A stretch of DNA of 64,000 nt from the NCBI RefSeq assembly GCF_900105615.1, contig NZ_LT630003.1:1178001-1242000 (forward strand). Direction: 5' to 3'. A model generated the notes under the pieces. The model was not told the DNA's origin. It saw only the letters and a list, made by a program, of their open reading frames with translations, and made no database searches. The DNA comes from Lacrimispora sphenoides JCM 1415 (GTDB taxonomy: Bacteria > Bacillota > Clostridia > Lachnospirales > Lachnospiraceae). The position numbers and the translations under genes were made by a program. How positions within the stretch are numbered: the first letter of the stretch is position 1; every line of letters begins with the position of its first letter. This document shows, in pieces, positions 1 to 7,943 of this stretch.

Positions 1-2
1 AT

Positions 3-86
3 CGTGAAAATAAAGAAATTAGAAGAGAACCGGATGAGCTGGGCATTGACTTTCTGGTGGACACAAAACTGAAATATCATGCATAG
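3..86 (+). CDS. C-terminal end of an unidentified protein (partial)
   Basis: An open frame enters from the left edge and stops at TAG 84-86. It gives 27 residues that are charged and end in LVDTKLKYHA. The reading frame is the only one that stays open long enough to be a plausible gene tail, and a new ribosome site and gene follow about 70 bases later. Too little is visible to name a family. It may equally be a chance frame. Confidence 0.4.
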   Translation, partial: RENKEIRREPDELGIDFLVDTKLKYHA

Positions 87-169
87 CCGGTAGGAGGGGG
101 GCTTTGAATAATTGCGCTTTTTTCTGATCTGTGATAAACTGATACCAACTGGCAGGAGGTATGAGAATA

Positions 170-1081
170 GTGGAAGACAGAAGAAATGCATGGAAGGCGT
201 TTACAAGAGTGGGGATCGGATATGGAGCATTCCTTCTTGTAACGATTGTTATACAGCTTGGGGTAGGAGTCATTGCTCTTTTACTATCCCGGTTTGGCAT
301 GAATATAACCTTTGGAAACTGGTATATGGTATTTGTTTCCCTGTCGAATTACCTTGTGGGAGGAGTCGTTGCCTGGCTGATAATAAAGGATATGCCGGTT
401 TTATATAGACCCGTGGCAAGAAAAGCCGGGGCAGGAATGCTGGTTTCCGGATTCCTGGTCTGTATGAGTACCCTGTTTTTTGGAAATCTTATGGGTCAGA
501 GCCTTATGAGTATAGTTTGTGCTTTGTTGGGAAAGCCTATGGTCAACCCGGTAGAGGAAGTGATGAAGGGCTTAAGCACCTGGTCAATTTTTGTCACCAT
601 GGTGGTAATGGCCCCGATTTGTGAAGAAATCCTGTTTCGTAAGATCTTAATTGACCGGATCCGTCTTTATGGAGATAAGGCGGCGATTTTAGTATCCAGC
701 GTTGTCTTTGGCTTAAGTCACGGAAACTTTTATCAGTTCTTTTATGCCTTTGGAATCGGTCTGGTGTTAGCCTATATTTATATTCAGACGGGGAAGCTTC
801 GCTATACCATCATTTTTCATATGATCATTAATTTCCTCGGCTCTGTTGTGGCTCTTCATATAGGAGACGATCCGCAGCTTGCCGTAGCCTACTCCATTTT
901 TATGCTTGGAGCGGTAATTGCCGGAACTGTTTTGTTTTTTATCAATCAAAAAAAGTTAGTATTACATCCCGGACTTATGGAGACATGGGGCAAAGGGGCA
1001 TTTAAAATACTATTTTTAAATCTTGGAATGATCTTGTTTTTTCTTGTTTCGGCTGTGACCTTTATCATTTCGTCCAGTTAA
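170..1081 (+). CDS. CPBP family intramembrane metalloprotease
   Basis: The protein is about 303 residues with roughly eight hydrophobic segments. It carries the CPBP (Abi/CAAX protease-like) signature: the Glu-Glu pair with Arg at about residues 152-156 (EEILFR), then FGLSHG with a likely metal-binding His, then a later His-bearing segment (IIFHMIINF). Family members are membrane-embedded glutamate proteases; in bacteria many have unknown substrates and some confer bacteriocin immunity. An ATG at 161 is in frame but touches the AGGAGGT at 154-160, leaving no spacing. The in-frame GTG at 170, nine bases after the ribosome site, is the better start. It stands alone in front of leuS, which has its own promoter and T-box, so co-transcription is unlikely. 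The substrate is unknown. Confidence 0.85.
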   Translation: MEDRRNAWKAFTRVGIGYGAFLLVTIVIQLGVGVIALLLSRFGMNITFGNWYMVFVSLSNYLVGGVVAWLIIKDMPVLYRPVARKAGAGMLVSGFLVCMSTLFFGNLMGQSLMSIVCALLGKPMVNPVEEVMKGLSTWSIFVTMVVMAPICEEILFRKILIDRIRLYGDKAAILVSSVVFGLSHGNFYQFFYAFGIGLVLAYIYIQTGKLRYTIIFHMIINFLGSVVALHIGDDPQLAVAYSIFMLGAVIAGTVLFFINQKKLVLHPGLMETWGKGAFKILFLNLGMILFFLVSAVTFIISSS

Positions 1082-1129
1082 TGAAATAGAAAGACAATCG
1101 ATAGAAAATCTGGGTTTCTTAAAATCCGG

Positions 1130-1158
1130 TTGACACAATTCGTCAATTATGTTAAATT
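1130..1158 (+). promoter_or_regulatory. Sigma-A promoter of the leuS leader
   Basis: A consensus -35 TTGACA at 1130-1135 is followed after 17 bases by TAAATT at 1153-1158. It lies just upstream of the T-box leader and directs transcription into it. Confidence 0.7.
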
Positions 1159-1164
1159 TGTAGT

Positions 1165-1447
1165 TAGCAAAAATACTGTGATTAGGAGTAGTAAACTGTC
1201 TGAAACATACAGAGAGCCGGCGGGTGGTGGAAGCCGGTTGGGAATGACAGCCGAACTCGCCTTTGAGTAGCGTGCTGAAGGAAGCTTTGCTTTCTGTGTA
1301 GGCATTGCCGGTGTCCTGACCGTTACAGCGGGCGGATATGTTTTTCATATCCAGTGAGAGCATACGAAACTTGTATGAAATAGAGTGGTACCACGCGGTA
1401 GATCCTGCGTCTCTATGGCCGTATGAACGGTCTGAGGCGCTTTTTTT
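1165..1447 (+). promoter_or_regulatory. T-box leader (tRNA-Leu) of leuS
   Basis: The leader has the parts of a T-box riboswitch. The Stem I region includes AGAGAGCCGGCGGGTGGTGG. The specifier region reads GAACTCGCCTTTGAG with a CTC leucine codon at 1256-1258. The T-box core AGAGTGGTACCACGCGG is at 1382-1398. A terminator follows, with GCGTCTC 1407-1413 pairing with GAGGCGC 1434-1440 and seven T at 1441-1447. Uncharged tRNA-Leu should stabilise the antiterminator and switch on leuS; the leucine specifier agrees with the gene downstream. The left boundary is approximate. Confidence 0.9.
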
Positions 1448-1526
1448 ATACGTTCATACGGATTTGTTTTATCTGCAGACATTTGATACAGGGAAAAGCC
1501 CTGTCGTAAAAGGAGGAAATTTTGTT

Positions 1527-3941
1527 ATGGCAGCATCATACAACCACAGTGCCATTGAGAAAAAATGGCGGGAAAACTGGGCAAAGAGCCCCATCAATGT
1601 TGATGATGGAAAGAAGCAGAAGTATTACTGTCTGGATATGTTTCCATATCCATCAGGAAGCGGTCTTCATGTAGGCCACTGGAGAGGCTATGTAATTTCT
1701 GATGTTTGGAGCCGGTATCAGATTTTAAAGGGTCACTATGTGATTCACCCCATGGGCTGGGATGCGTTCGGCCTGCCGGCGGAGAATTACGCCATCAAAA
1801 TGGGAGTCCATCCAGCAAAATCCACGGCAGAAAACGTGGCGAACATTAAGCGTCAGATTAATGAGATCGCTGCCGTATATGACTGGGATATGGAGGTCAA
1901 TACCACGGATCCCGGATTTTATAAATGGACCCAGTGGATTTTTGTTCAGATGTTTAAAAAGGGCCTGGCCTATGAGAAGGAATTCCCCATCAACTGGTGC
2001 CCATCCTGTAAGACAGGACTTGCAAACGAAGAAGTGGTTAACGGCTGCTGCGAGCGCTGCGGAACCGGTGTTACAAAGAAGAACTTAAGACAGTGGATGT
2101 TAAAAATCACCGCTTACGCAGACCGTTTGTTAAACGATCTGGATAAGCTTGACTGGCCGGAAAAGGTCAAGAAGATGCAGTCTGAATGGATCGGCAAATC
2201 CTATGGAGCTGAGGTTGATTTTAAGGTAGACGGAAAAGAGGAGAACATCACAGTTTATACTACCAGACCTGATACCTTATACGGAGCCACCTTTATGGTA
2301 CTTGCGCCGGAGCACGCCCTTGCGGCAGGCCTTGCTTCTCCGGAAAATAAAGAAGCGGTTGAGAAGTATATCTACGATGCATCCATGAAGTCAAACGTGG
2401 ACCGTCTTCAGGATAAAGAAAAGACCGGTGTATTTACCGGCAGCTATGCAGTAAATCCCATAAGCGGTGCCAAGGTACCCATCTGGCTTTCCGATTATGT
2501 GCTTGCTGACTACGGTACCGGTGCTATCATGTGCGTACCTGCCCATGATGACAGGGATTTTGAGTTTGCGAAGAAGTTCAGCATTCCCATTGTCCAGGTT
2601 ATTTCAAAGGACGGCGAGGAAATCGAAAATATGACCGAAGCCTATACCGATGCCAGCGGAACGATGATCAATTCCGGCGAGTGGAACGGTATGGAGTCCT
2701 CTGTCCTTAAAAAAGAAGCTCCGGCTATGATCGAGAAACGGGGTCTTGGAAAGAAAACCGTAAACTTTAAGCTGCGTGACTGGGTATTCTCCAGACAGCG
2801 TTACTGGGGAGAGCCTATTCCCATTATTCATTGTCCGCACTGCGGTAATGTTCCGGTTCCGGAGGACCAGCTTCCTCTCACCCTTCCGGAGGTGGAAAGC
2901 TACCAGCCTACCGGTACGGGAGAATCTCCGCTGGCAGATATTGATGAATGGGTGAATACTACCTGTCCGGTATGCGGCGCTCCTGCTAAGAGAGAGACCA
3001 ACACCATGCCTCAGTGGGCCGGATCTTCCTGGTATTTCCTTCGCTATGTTGACAGTCATAATGATAATGAACTGGTATCCAAGGAGAAAGCGAAAAAATA
3101 CCTTCCGGTTGATATGTATATCGGTGGTGTGGAGCATGCTGTCCTTCACCTTCTGTATTCCCGTTTTTACACCAAGTTCTTAAACGACATCGGTGTAGTT
3201 GATTTTGATGAGCCCTTTACCAAGCTGTTTAATCAGGGCATGATCAACGGAAAGAATGGAATCAAAATGAGCAAGTCAAAGGGAAATGTGGTATCTCCTG
3301 ATGATTTGGTGCGGGACTATGGCTGTGATGCTCTCCGTATGTATGAACTCTTCGTTGGGCCGCCGGAATTGGATGCAGAGTGGGATGACAGGGGAATCGA
3401 AGGCGTCAGCCGTTTCTTGCACCGCTTCTGGAATCTGGTAGCGGATAGCAGCAATAAGGATGTAGAAGCCACAAGAGAAATGCTTCGTCTGCGCAACAAG
3501 CTGATCTTTGATATTGAACAGCGTTTCAATCAGTTTAACTTAAATACGGTAATTTCCGGATTTATGGAATATAACAATAAGTTGATCGACATGGCCAAGA
3601 AGACCGGCGGCATTGACAAAGAAACCTTGAAAGCCTTTGTTGTATTAGTTGCTCCTTTTGCTCCGCATATCGGTGAGGAGCTGTGGCAGCAGCTTGGCGG
3701 CGAGACTTCCGTATTCCATGCACAGTGGCCGGAATGTGATGAAGAGGCCATGAAGGATGACGAGATCGAAGTTGCAGTTCAGGTGAACGGAAAAACCCGT
3801 GCAGTGGTAAAACTTCCTGCAGACGTATCAAAGGAAGATGCCATTGAAGCAGGCAAGGCTTTGATCCCGGATAAGATAACCGGAACCATTGTTAAGGAAA
3901 TCTATGTTCCTGGGAGGATTGTAAATATCGTGTGCAAATAA
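1527..3941 (+). CDS. leuS: Leucine--tRNA ligase
   Basis: Class I aminoacyl-tRNA synthetase that charges tRNA-Leu in the cytoplasm. The 804-residue product has the usual bacterial LeuRS length. The HIGH-type motif HVGH lies at residues 48-51 and KMSKS at 580-584. Two Zn-ribbon-like CxxC clusters are present (CPSC...CERC near residue 160 and CPHC...CPVC within the central part), and the CP1 editing insertion sits between about residues 220 and 420. The ATG at 1527 is chosen because AGGAGG at 1511-1516 precedes it by 10 bases and the protein begins with the normal LeuRS N terminus. The frame stays open upstream to 1338, but that part is the T-box leader and not coding. Expression is expected to be controlled by tRNA-Leu charging. 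A hairpin terminator follows the gene. Confidence 0.98.
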   Translation: MAASYNHSAIEKKWRENWAKSPINVDDGKKQKYYCLDMFPYPSGSGLHVGHWRGYVISDVWSRYQILKGHYVIHPMGWDAFGLPAENYAIKMGVHPAKSTAENVANIKRQINEIAAVYDWDMEVNTTDPGFYKWTQWIFVQMFKKGLAYEKEFPINWCPSCKTGLANEEVVNGCCERCGTGVTKKNLRQWMLKITAYADRLLNDLDKLDWPEKVKKMQSEWIGKSYGAEVDFKVDGKEENITVYTTRPDTLYGATFMVLAPEHALAAGLASPENKEAVEKYIYDASMKSNVDRLQDKEKTGVFTGSYAVNPISGAKVPIWLSDYVLADYGTGAIMCVPAHDDRDFEFAKKFSIPIVQVISKDGEEIENMTEAYTDASGTMINSGEWNGMESSVLKKEAPAMIEKRGLGKKTVNFKLRDWVFSRQRYWGEPIPIIHCPHCGNVPVPEDQLPLTLPEVESYQPTGTGESPLADIDEWVNTTCPVCGAPAKRETNTMPQWAGSSWYFLRYVDSHNDNELVSKEKAKKYLPVDMYIGGVEHAVLHLLYSRFYTKFLNDIGVVDFDEPFTKLFNQGMINGKNGIKMSKSKGNVVSPDDLVRDYGCDALRMYELFVGPPELDAEWDDRGIEGVSRFLHRFWNLVADSSNKDVEATREMLRLRNKLIFDIEQRFNQFNLNTVISGFMEYNNKLIDMAKKTGGIDKETLKAFVVLVAPFAPHIGEELWQQLGGETSVFHAQWPECDEEAMKDDEIEVAVQVNGKTRAVVKLPADVSKEDAIEAGKALIPDKITGTIVKEIYVPGRIVNIVCK

Positions 3942-3970
3942 AACCGTCTTTATAGGCGGAAAACCTTTAA

Positions 3971-4023
3971 AATAAGGACATTATAGGCTATTGAAAAATG
4001 GCTTATAATGTCCTTATTTAGTG
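3971..4023 (+). terminator. Long hairpin after leuS, repeat-type terminator
   Basis: Perfect 15-base arms AATAAGGACATTATA (3971-3985) and TATAATGTCCTTATT (4004-4018) enclose an 18-base loop. The AT-rich stem could stop transcription in either direction. The left arm is repeated exactly in the hairpin near 10450. Confidence 0.7.
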
Positions 4024-4289
4024 TTGAAATAATGTATGTAAAAATCCCCGCCCATGTAGTTAATAGGGCGATATGGGCATTCCGGAGCGTCATAGATGCA
4101 GTGTAAAGGTACACTTTAAACATGTGTTTCATTATAAGTTTAAAGCAAATCATAGGAGACTCTAAGTGGAACTGATGCTTTAAATCGTGTTTTAATTACT
4201 AAAAAGTACAAAATTTTACAGGATTCTGCAACTTTCCGGTCTCTTATTTCGTCTAATATATAAATACATATGTTAGGAATAAATGTTAA
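4024..4289. other. Intergenic region before the MBOAT gene
   Basis: About 265 bases without a supportable gene. Minus-strand frames here have no convincing ribosome site or protein-like composition. The last 80 bases are AT-rich, with TAATATATAAAT near 4254-4265 that could include a -10 box, but no clear -35 box is visible. Confidence 0.4.
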
Positions 4290-5711
4290 ATGATTTTTAG
4301 TAGCTTGGAGTTTATATTTCAATTTCTGCCGATATTTCTGCTTCTTTATTATGTATGCCCGGACAGAGCAAAAAATTTCTGCCTACTTGCAGGAAGCCTG
4401 TTTTTTTATTTTTATGGAGTTGCGGAGCATCCGGCCTATATGGTGCTTTTGCTGTTATCTGTCTGCGTCAATTACTGCGTTGGCAGGAAAATGAAACGAT
4501 ACAAATCTCGCTTAAGACGCAGGAAATGGTTTCGCTTAGGAATCGCCTACAACCTGTTTTGGCTGATTCTGTTTAAATATTCAGGATTTTTGATTGAACA
4601 GATCAGCTTATTACTACAAGATGGAGGACTGGAGAAAGCGTCCGTTCCTATCCTTCACCCGGCTCTTCCGCTGGGAATCAGCTTTTATACTTTCCAGGCC
4701 ATTTCTTATCTGGCCGATGTTTATCGGAGGGATGTGGCACCGGAAAAATCATTTCTGGACTTTGCCCTGTATATGACCATGTTTCCTCAGCTCATATCCG
4801 GACCGATTGTAACCTATACTTCTCTTAGGGAGTTAATTAAAAAGCGTGTCCATACGATGGAACAAGTGGAAGCAGGACTTCGGGAATTTACAATTGGACT
4901 GGGATTGAAGGTGCTGCTTTCAAACCAGATAGGCGGACTGTGGAGCCAAATTGGTGCAGTAGGATATGAGAGTATTTCAACGCCACTTGCGTGGATGGGA
5001 CTGGCAGCTTTCAGCCTACGGCTGTATTTTGATTTCTATGGCTATTCCCTGATGGCCAGGGGTCTGGGGATGATGTTGGGATTTCCTCTTCCTGATAATT
5101 TCAACCATCCCTATATGGCTCTGACCATGACAGATTTTTGGCGCAGATGGCACATGACTCTGGGCGGCTGGTTTCGGAATTATGTATATATTCCGCTGGG
5201 CGGAAACCGTGAGGGATTCTTAAAAACCTTTCGAAACATGCTTGTCGTATGGCTCCTGACCGGACTGTGGCATGGAACAAGCCCCAACTTTCTCTTATGG
5301 GGATTTGTACTGTTTACGCTTATATCATTGGAGAAGCTGGGACTGGGAAAACTGCTGGAACGCTGGGGCGTTGTGGGACATGTGTATATGCTGTTTGCAA
5401 TTCCTCTTACATGGATGTTATTTGCAATAACGGATTTTTCACAGTTGGGAATTTATATTCAACGGCTATTTCCTTTTCTGTCGCCTGGCGGGAAATATAC
5501 ATATTTTGCCGGAGATTTCCTGAAATACGGAAGGAGCTATGGATTGTCCTTATGTGCTGGTCTCATTTTCATGACTGGTCTTCCGCGAAGGCTGTATGAC
5601 AGAAAACGGGAAGGCCTATGTACGGCAATCGCCCTTTTGATCATATTCTGGCTGTGTGTCTATTGTATGAAAATGGGGGAAAATGATCCGTTTATGTATT
5701 TCAATTTTTAG
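4290..5711 (+). CDS. MBOAT family O-acyltransferase (AlgI/DltB-like)
   Basis: A 473-residue, highly hydrophobic membrane protein with around ten membrane segments. It shows the AlgI-type MBOAT hallmarks: the N terminus IFSSLEFIFQFLPIFLLLYY, FWRRWHMTLGGWFRNYVYIP, and LTGLWHGTSPNFLLWG with the probable active-site His at residue 328. Members move an acyl (usually acetyl) group across the membrane to an extracellular polymer, often handing it to a partner SGNH-fold protein. The next gene, 17 bases downstream, is such a partner, so the two probably form an operon for O-acetylation of a cell-surface glycan. The ribosome site is weak (AGGAA about 11 bases before ATG). The acceptor polymer cannot be told from the sequence. 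Confidence 0.9.
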   Translation: MIFSSLEFIFQFLPIFLLLYYVCPDRAKNFCLLAGSLFFYFYGVAEHPAYMVLLLLSVCVNYCVGRKMKRYKSRLRRRKWFRLGIAYNLFWLILFKYSGFLIEQISLLLQDGGLEKASVPILHPALPLGISFYTFQAISYLADVYRRDVAPEKSFLDFALYMTMFPQLISGPIVTYTSLRELIKKRVHTMEQVEAGLREFTIGLGLKVLLSNQIGGLWSQIGAVGYESISTPLAWMGLAAFSLRLYFDFYGYSLMARGLGMMLGFPLPDNFNHPYMALTMTDFWRRWHMTLGGWFRNYVYIPLGGNREGFLKTFRNMLVVWLLTGLWHGTSPNFLLWGFVLFTLISLEKLGLGKLLERWGVVGHVYMLFAIPLTWMLFAITDFSQLGIYIQRLFPFLSPGGKYTYFAGDFLKYGRSYGLSLCAGLIFMTGLPRRLYDRKREGLCTAIALLIIFWLCVYCMKMGENDPFMYFNF

Positions 5712-5728
5712 ATTGTGAGGAATAAGCA

Positions 5729-6742
5729 ATGAGAAAATACTGGTTTACCCTTCTTTTAGCCGTCAGTCTGGTACTGATTGCCGTTTTGCATGCATCAGCA
5801 GGAAGCATGGATCCGTTAACATCACTGAGGCTGAACCTGGAAGGAAGCAAACGGCCGCATGGGGACAGTATAGATACAACTGACAATTTAGATGAAACTG
5901 ATAGTCCAGACGAAACTGATAGTCCAGGCGAAACTGAAAATTCAAACGGAACTGAAAGTTCAGACGAAACTGCTGATGAGAGTGCAATTGTCGGTATGAG
6001 TGAAGCAAGCGGTGAAAACACAACCGATAGTTCAAGCGAAACTACTGATGAGCACGCAATGGACGGTGTAAGCGTAGCAAGTGGTGCAGATGTAACGGGC
6101 AATACCAGCGGGTCAAATGATAGGAATGCAGAATTTACGCCGTCTTCCATGTTGCTGCAGCCTGGACAAAGGCCGGAGCCGCCTGAAAATTTCCAGGGCG
6201 TACTTTTTATTGGAGATTCAAGAACCATGGGACTTTCCGAGTATGGAGATTTGGGGAATGCCTCAGTATTTGCAAACTCCGGCATGAGCGTTTTCAATGT
6301 ATTAACTGCCCGCGTCTCATCAGGAGGTGAGAAACTAACTCTGGATGAGGTTCTTTCAAGCGAACATTACCAGATGATTTACCTTATGCTTGGGATCAAC
6401 GAACTGGGTTATGATATGTCCCAGACTATAAAACAATATAATGTGGTTTTGGATAAAATCAAGGAAATGCAGCCAGAAGCAATCATGGTCTTAGAAGCAA
6501 ATCTCCACATTACCAGTGAAAAATCAGAAAAAAGTCCTGTTTACAGTAACAGTAAAATTAATCGGTTGAATCAGGAAATACAGAAGATAGCAGAAGAAAA
6601 TAGCTGCTATTATATTGATGTTAATGAAATATTTGACGATGAAGGAGGCAGCCTGAACCAGGCATATTCGACAGACGGTTCCCATGTATTGGGAAAATAT
6701 TATGCCGAATGGGTAAAATGGCTGAAGGAAAAAAAGGTTTAA
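5729..6742 (+). CDS. Secreted SGNH/GDSL-like hydrolase-fold protein with acidic linker
   Basis: A 337-residue protein with an N-terminal signal or anchor segment (residues 5-25), then a low-complexity linker of about residues 45-130, then an SGNH domain. The linker repeats short units of the DETDSP / SETTDE kind and is rich in Asp, Glu, Ser and Thr. The domain has block I FIGDSRTMG with the predicted nucleophile Ser164, a block with LGINELG, and DGSH with Asp316 and His319 completing the triad. It follows the MBOAT gene after 17 bases with its own GTGAGG ribosome site. By analogy with other MBOAT/SGNH pairs it may complete acetyl transfer to a surface glycan; a deacetylase or esterase role is the alternative. 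Confidence 0.85.
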   Translation: MRKYWFTLLLAVSLVLIAVLHASAGSMDPLTSLRLNLEGSKRPHGDSIDTTDNLDETDSPDETDSPGETENSNGTESSDETADESAIVGMSEASGENTTDSSSETTDEHAMDGVSVASGADVTGNTSGSNDRNAEFTPSSMLLQPGQRPEPPENFQGVLFIGDSRTMGLSEYGDLGNASVFANSGMSVFNVLTARVSSGGEKLTLDEVLSSEHYQMIYLMLGINELGYDMSQTIKQYNVVLDKIKEMQPEAIMVLEANLHITSEKSEKSPVYSNSKINRLNQEIQKIAEENSCYYIDVNEIFDDEGGSLNQAYSTDGSHVLGKYYAEWVKWLKEKKV

Positions 6743-6786
6743 TTAATTTAGACCTTTCTGGTATTGCCTATTAAGATGTTTAGATC

Positions 6787-6824
6787 AGCACCTGTCGAAA
6801 TTTAATCGATGGGTGCTTTCTTTT
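6787..6824 (+). terminator. Terminator after the MBOAT/SGNH operon
   Basis: Inverted arms AGCACCTGTCGA (6787-6798) and TCGATGGGTGCT (6806-6817) pair with one small mismatch region and are followed by TTTCTTTT. Confidence 0.75.
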
Positions 6825-6882
6825 AGTGAAATTTAGTGGATGATATAGCCTCTATGTACATTGATACAGGGACAATTAAAAT

Positions 6883-6984
6883 GATGCTGCCGGTTATCAG
6901 ATTGCTTCATGGTTAAATTAAGGTTTATACGGCGGAGATACATTGGATTATGAAAATCTGGTGGCTTTTATGTTAATGAAATAG
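6883..6984 (+). pseudogene. Possible gene remnant with in-frame stops
   Basis: One frame reads NDAAGYQIASWLN, then TAA at 6919-6921, then GLYGGDTLDYENLVAFMLMK and TAG at 6982-6984. Another TAA lies just upstream at 6877-6879. The composition looks protein-like, there is no start or ribosome site, and it sits between a terminator and the next small gene. It may be the decayed tail of a lost gene. I do not recognise the family, and a chance frame cannot be excluded. Confidence 0.25.
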
Positions 6985-7020
6985 TATAATGATAAAAAAT
7001 ACTGGAAAGAGAGTAATTTT

Positions 7021-7179
7021 ATGACCGAATACATGAATGAACCAATTAATTATGAGTTTTCTGAACAGGATATTATTGATGAATATATAAAATGTGGAGA
7101 CATCAGAAAGGTTGCCGGAATATATTGTTTGGAGAAAAAGTCGGTTAAGGCAATTTTAAAGAATGAAGGGGTTTTATAA
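7021..7179 (+). CDS. Small HTH-like protein (52 aa)
   Basis: A short frame with ATG at 7021 preceded by GGAAAGAGAG. It encodes 52 residues; the C-terminal part (IIDEYIKCGDIRKVAGIYCL, then a second helix ending in LKNEGVL) has the spacing and hydrophobic pattern of a homeodomain-like or resolvase-type helix-turn-helix. It has no further domain. It could be a small DNA-binding protein, or the leftover DNA-binding end of a larger regulator or transposase; the possible gene remnant just upstream favours a decayed locus. The next gene starts 58 bases downstream with its own ribosome site. Confidence 0.5.
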   Translation: MTEYMNEPINYEFSEQDIIDEYIKCGDIRKVAGIYCLEKKSVKAILKNEGVL

Positions 7180-7237
7180 TAGTTCTTTGACTTTAAACGT
7201 AAAAACTGCAGCAAATCAAAATAAAAGGAGAATTATC

Positions 7238-7843
7238 ATGATTTCACAATACAAAAAAACACCCGTTAAATGGACTGTAATAATGTTGCTGTGCCTTATT
7301 TTATTAAATGGATGCTCAAGTACGTCCAGTTCTTCCCCCGGGACGAATCCGCAAGATACCGCAGTAACGGAAAGCAGTTCAAAGGTCGGTGAGAATTCTG
7401 CCGCACAGGCTCCCCCTATTGCCGTTTCCGGAGAGGAGTCAGTTACTTATGACCAAGTATCTTCCTCTGATAACGAAGTCAACTCTTTTGAAATATATTT
7501 TAATTTATTAGGTTCGAGTAAACAGGAACTGATCAATAACATAAGTGAGAAGCCGGAATCAGCAGACGAGGGCGGTTTGGAATATAAAGAGACTGGAATC
7601 CGGGTATGGTTTAATTCGGATACTGGTATTGTCAATCAGGTATTTACCCAGCGGGAAGATTTGGACTTCAAAGGTGCTAAAATCGGTGATAAAGCAGAAA
7701 GTTTCCAGAATGCCTTTGGGGAGCCGATTAGTGATCAAAATGGCGACATGCATTTTAAATATAAAGATGGTTATATATCCGTTATTTATGATACACAGAC
7801 CGGAATCACTTTTGCTGTTTATCTCTTGAATGAAGATTTTTAG
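7238..7843 (+). CDS. Lipoprotein of unknown function
   Basis: The 201-residue product has a classic lipoprotein signal: a charged start, a hydrophobic stretch at residues 12-23 and a lipobox LLNGC with the lipidated Cys at residue 26. A Ser/Thr/Pro-rich linker follows to about residue 80. The last 110 residues form one globular domain with IGDKAESFQNAFGEP and DMHFKYKDGYISVIYD, a layout common in Firmicute lipoproteins that have DUF4309-like or SmpA-like folds. The start at 7238 is chosen over an in-frame ATG at 7163 because AAAGGAG precedes it and the lipoprotein signal begins there. It should be anchored on the outer face of the membrane. The function is unknown. Confidence 0.8.
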   Translation: MISQYKKTPVKWTVIMLLCLILLNGCSSTSSSSPGTNPQDTAVTESSSKVGENSAAQAPPIAVSGEESVTYDQVSSSDNEVNSFEIYFNLLGSSKQELINNISEKPESADEGGLEYKETGIRVWFNSDTGIVNQVFTQREDLDFKGAKIGDKAESFQNAFGEPISDQNGDMHFKYKDGYISVIYDTQTGITFAVYLLNEDF

Positions 7844-7943
7844 GATATTATTGTTCAAAAACTTTGTGTCGGAAATTTAACGTATTTAATGAAAGGTTGG
7901 CTGTCCAGCTTTTGGCTGTGGCGATTTAAAGAAGGAGAACAAA

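Noticed and set aside
1338..1526. N-terminal extension of leuS upstream to 1338
   Set aside because: The frame is open but runs through the T-box terminator and T tract; the strong ribosome site and the known LeuRS start support ATG 1527.
3950..4322. Minus-strand frames after leuS
   Set aside because: They overlap the terminator hairpin and the MBOAT start, with no ribosome site and ordinary AT-rich composition.
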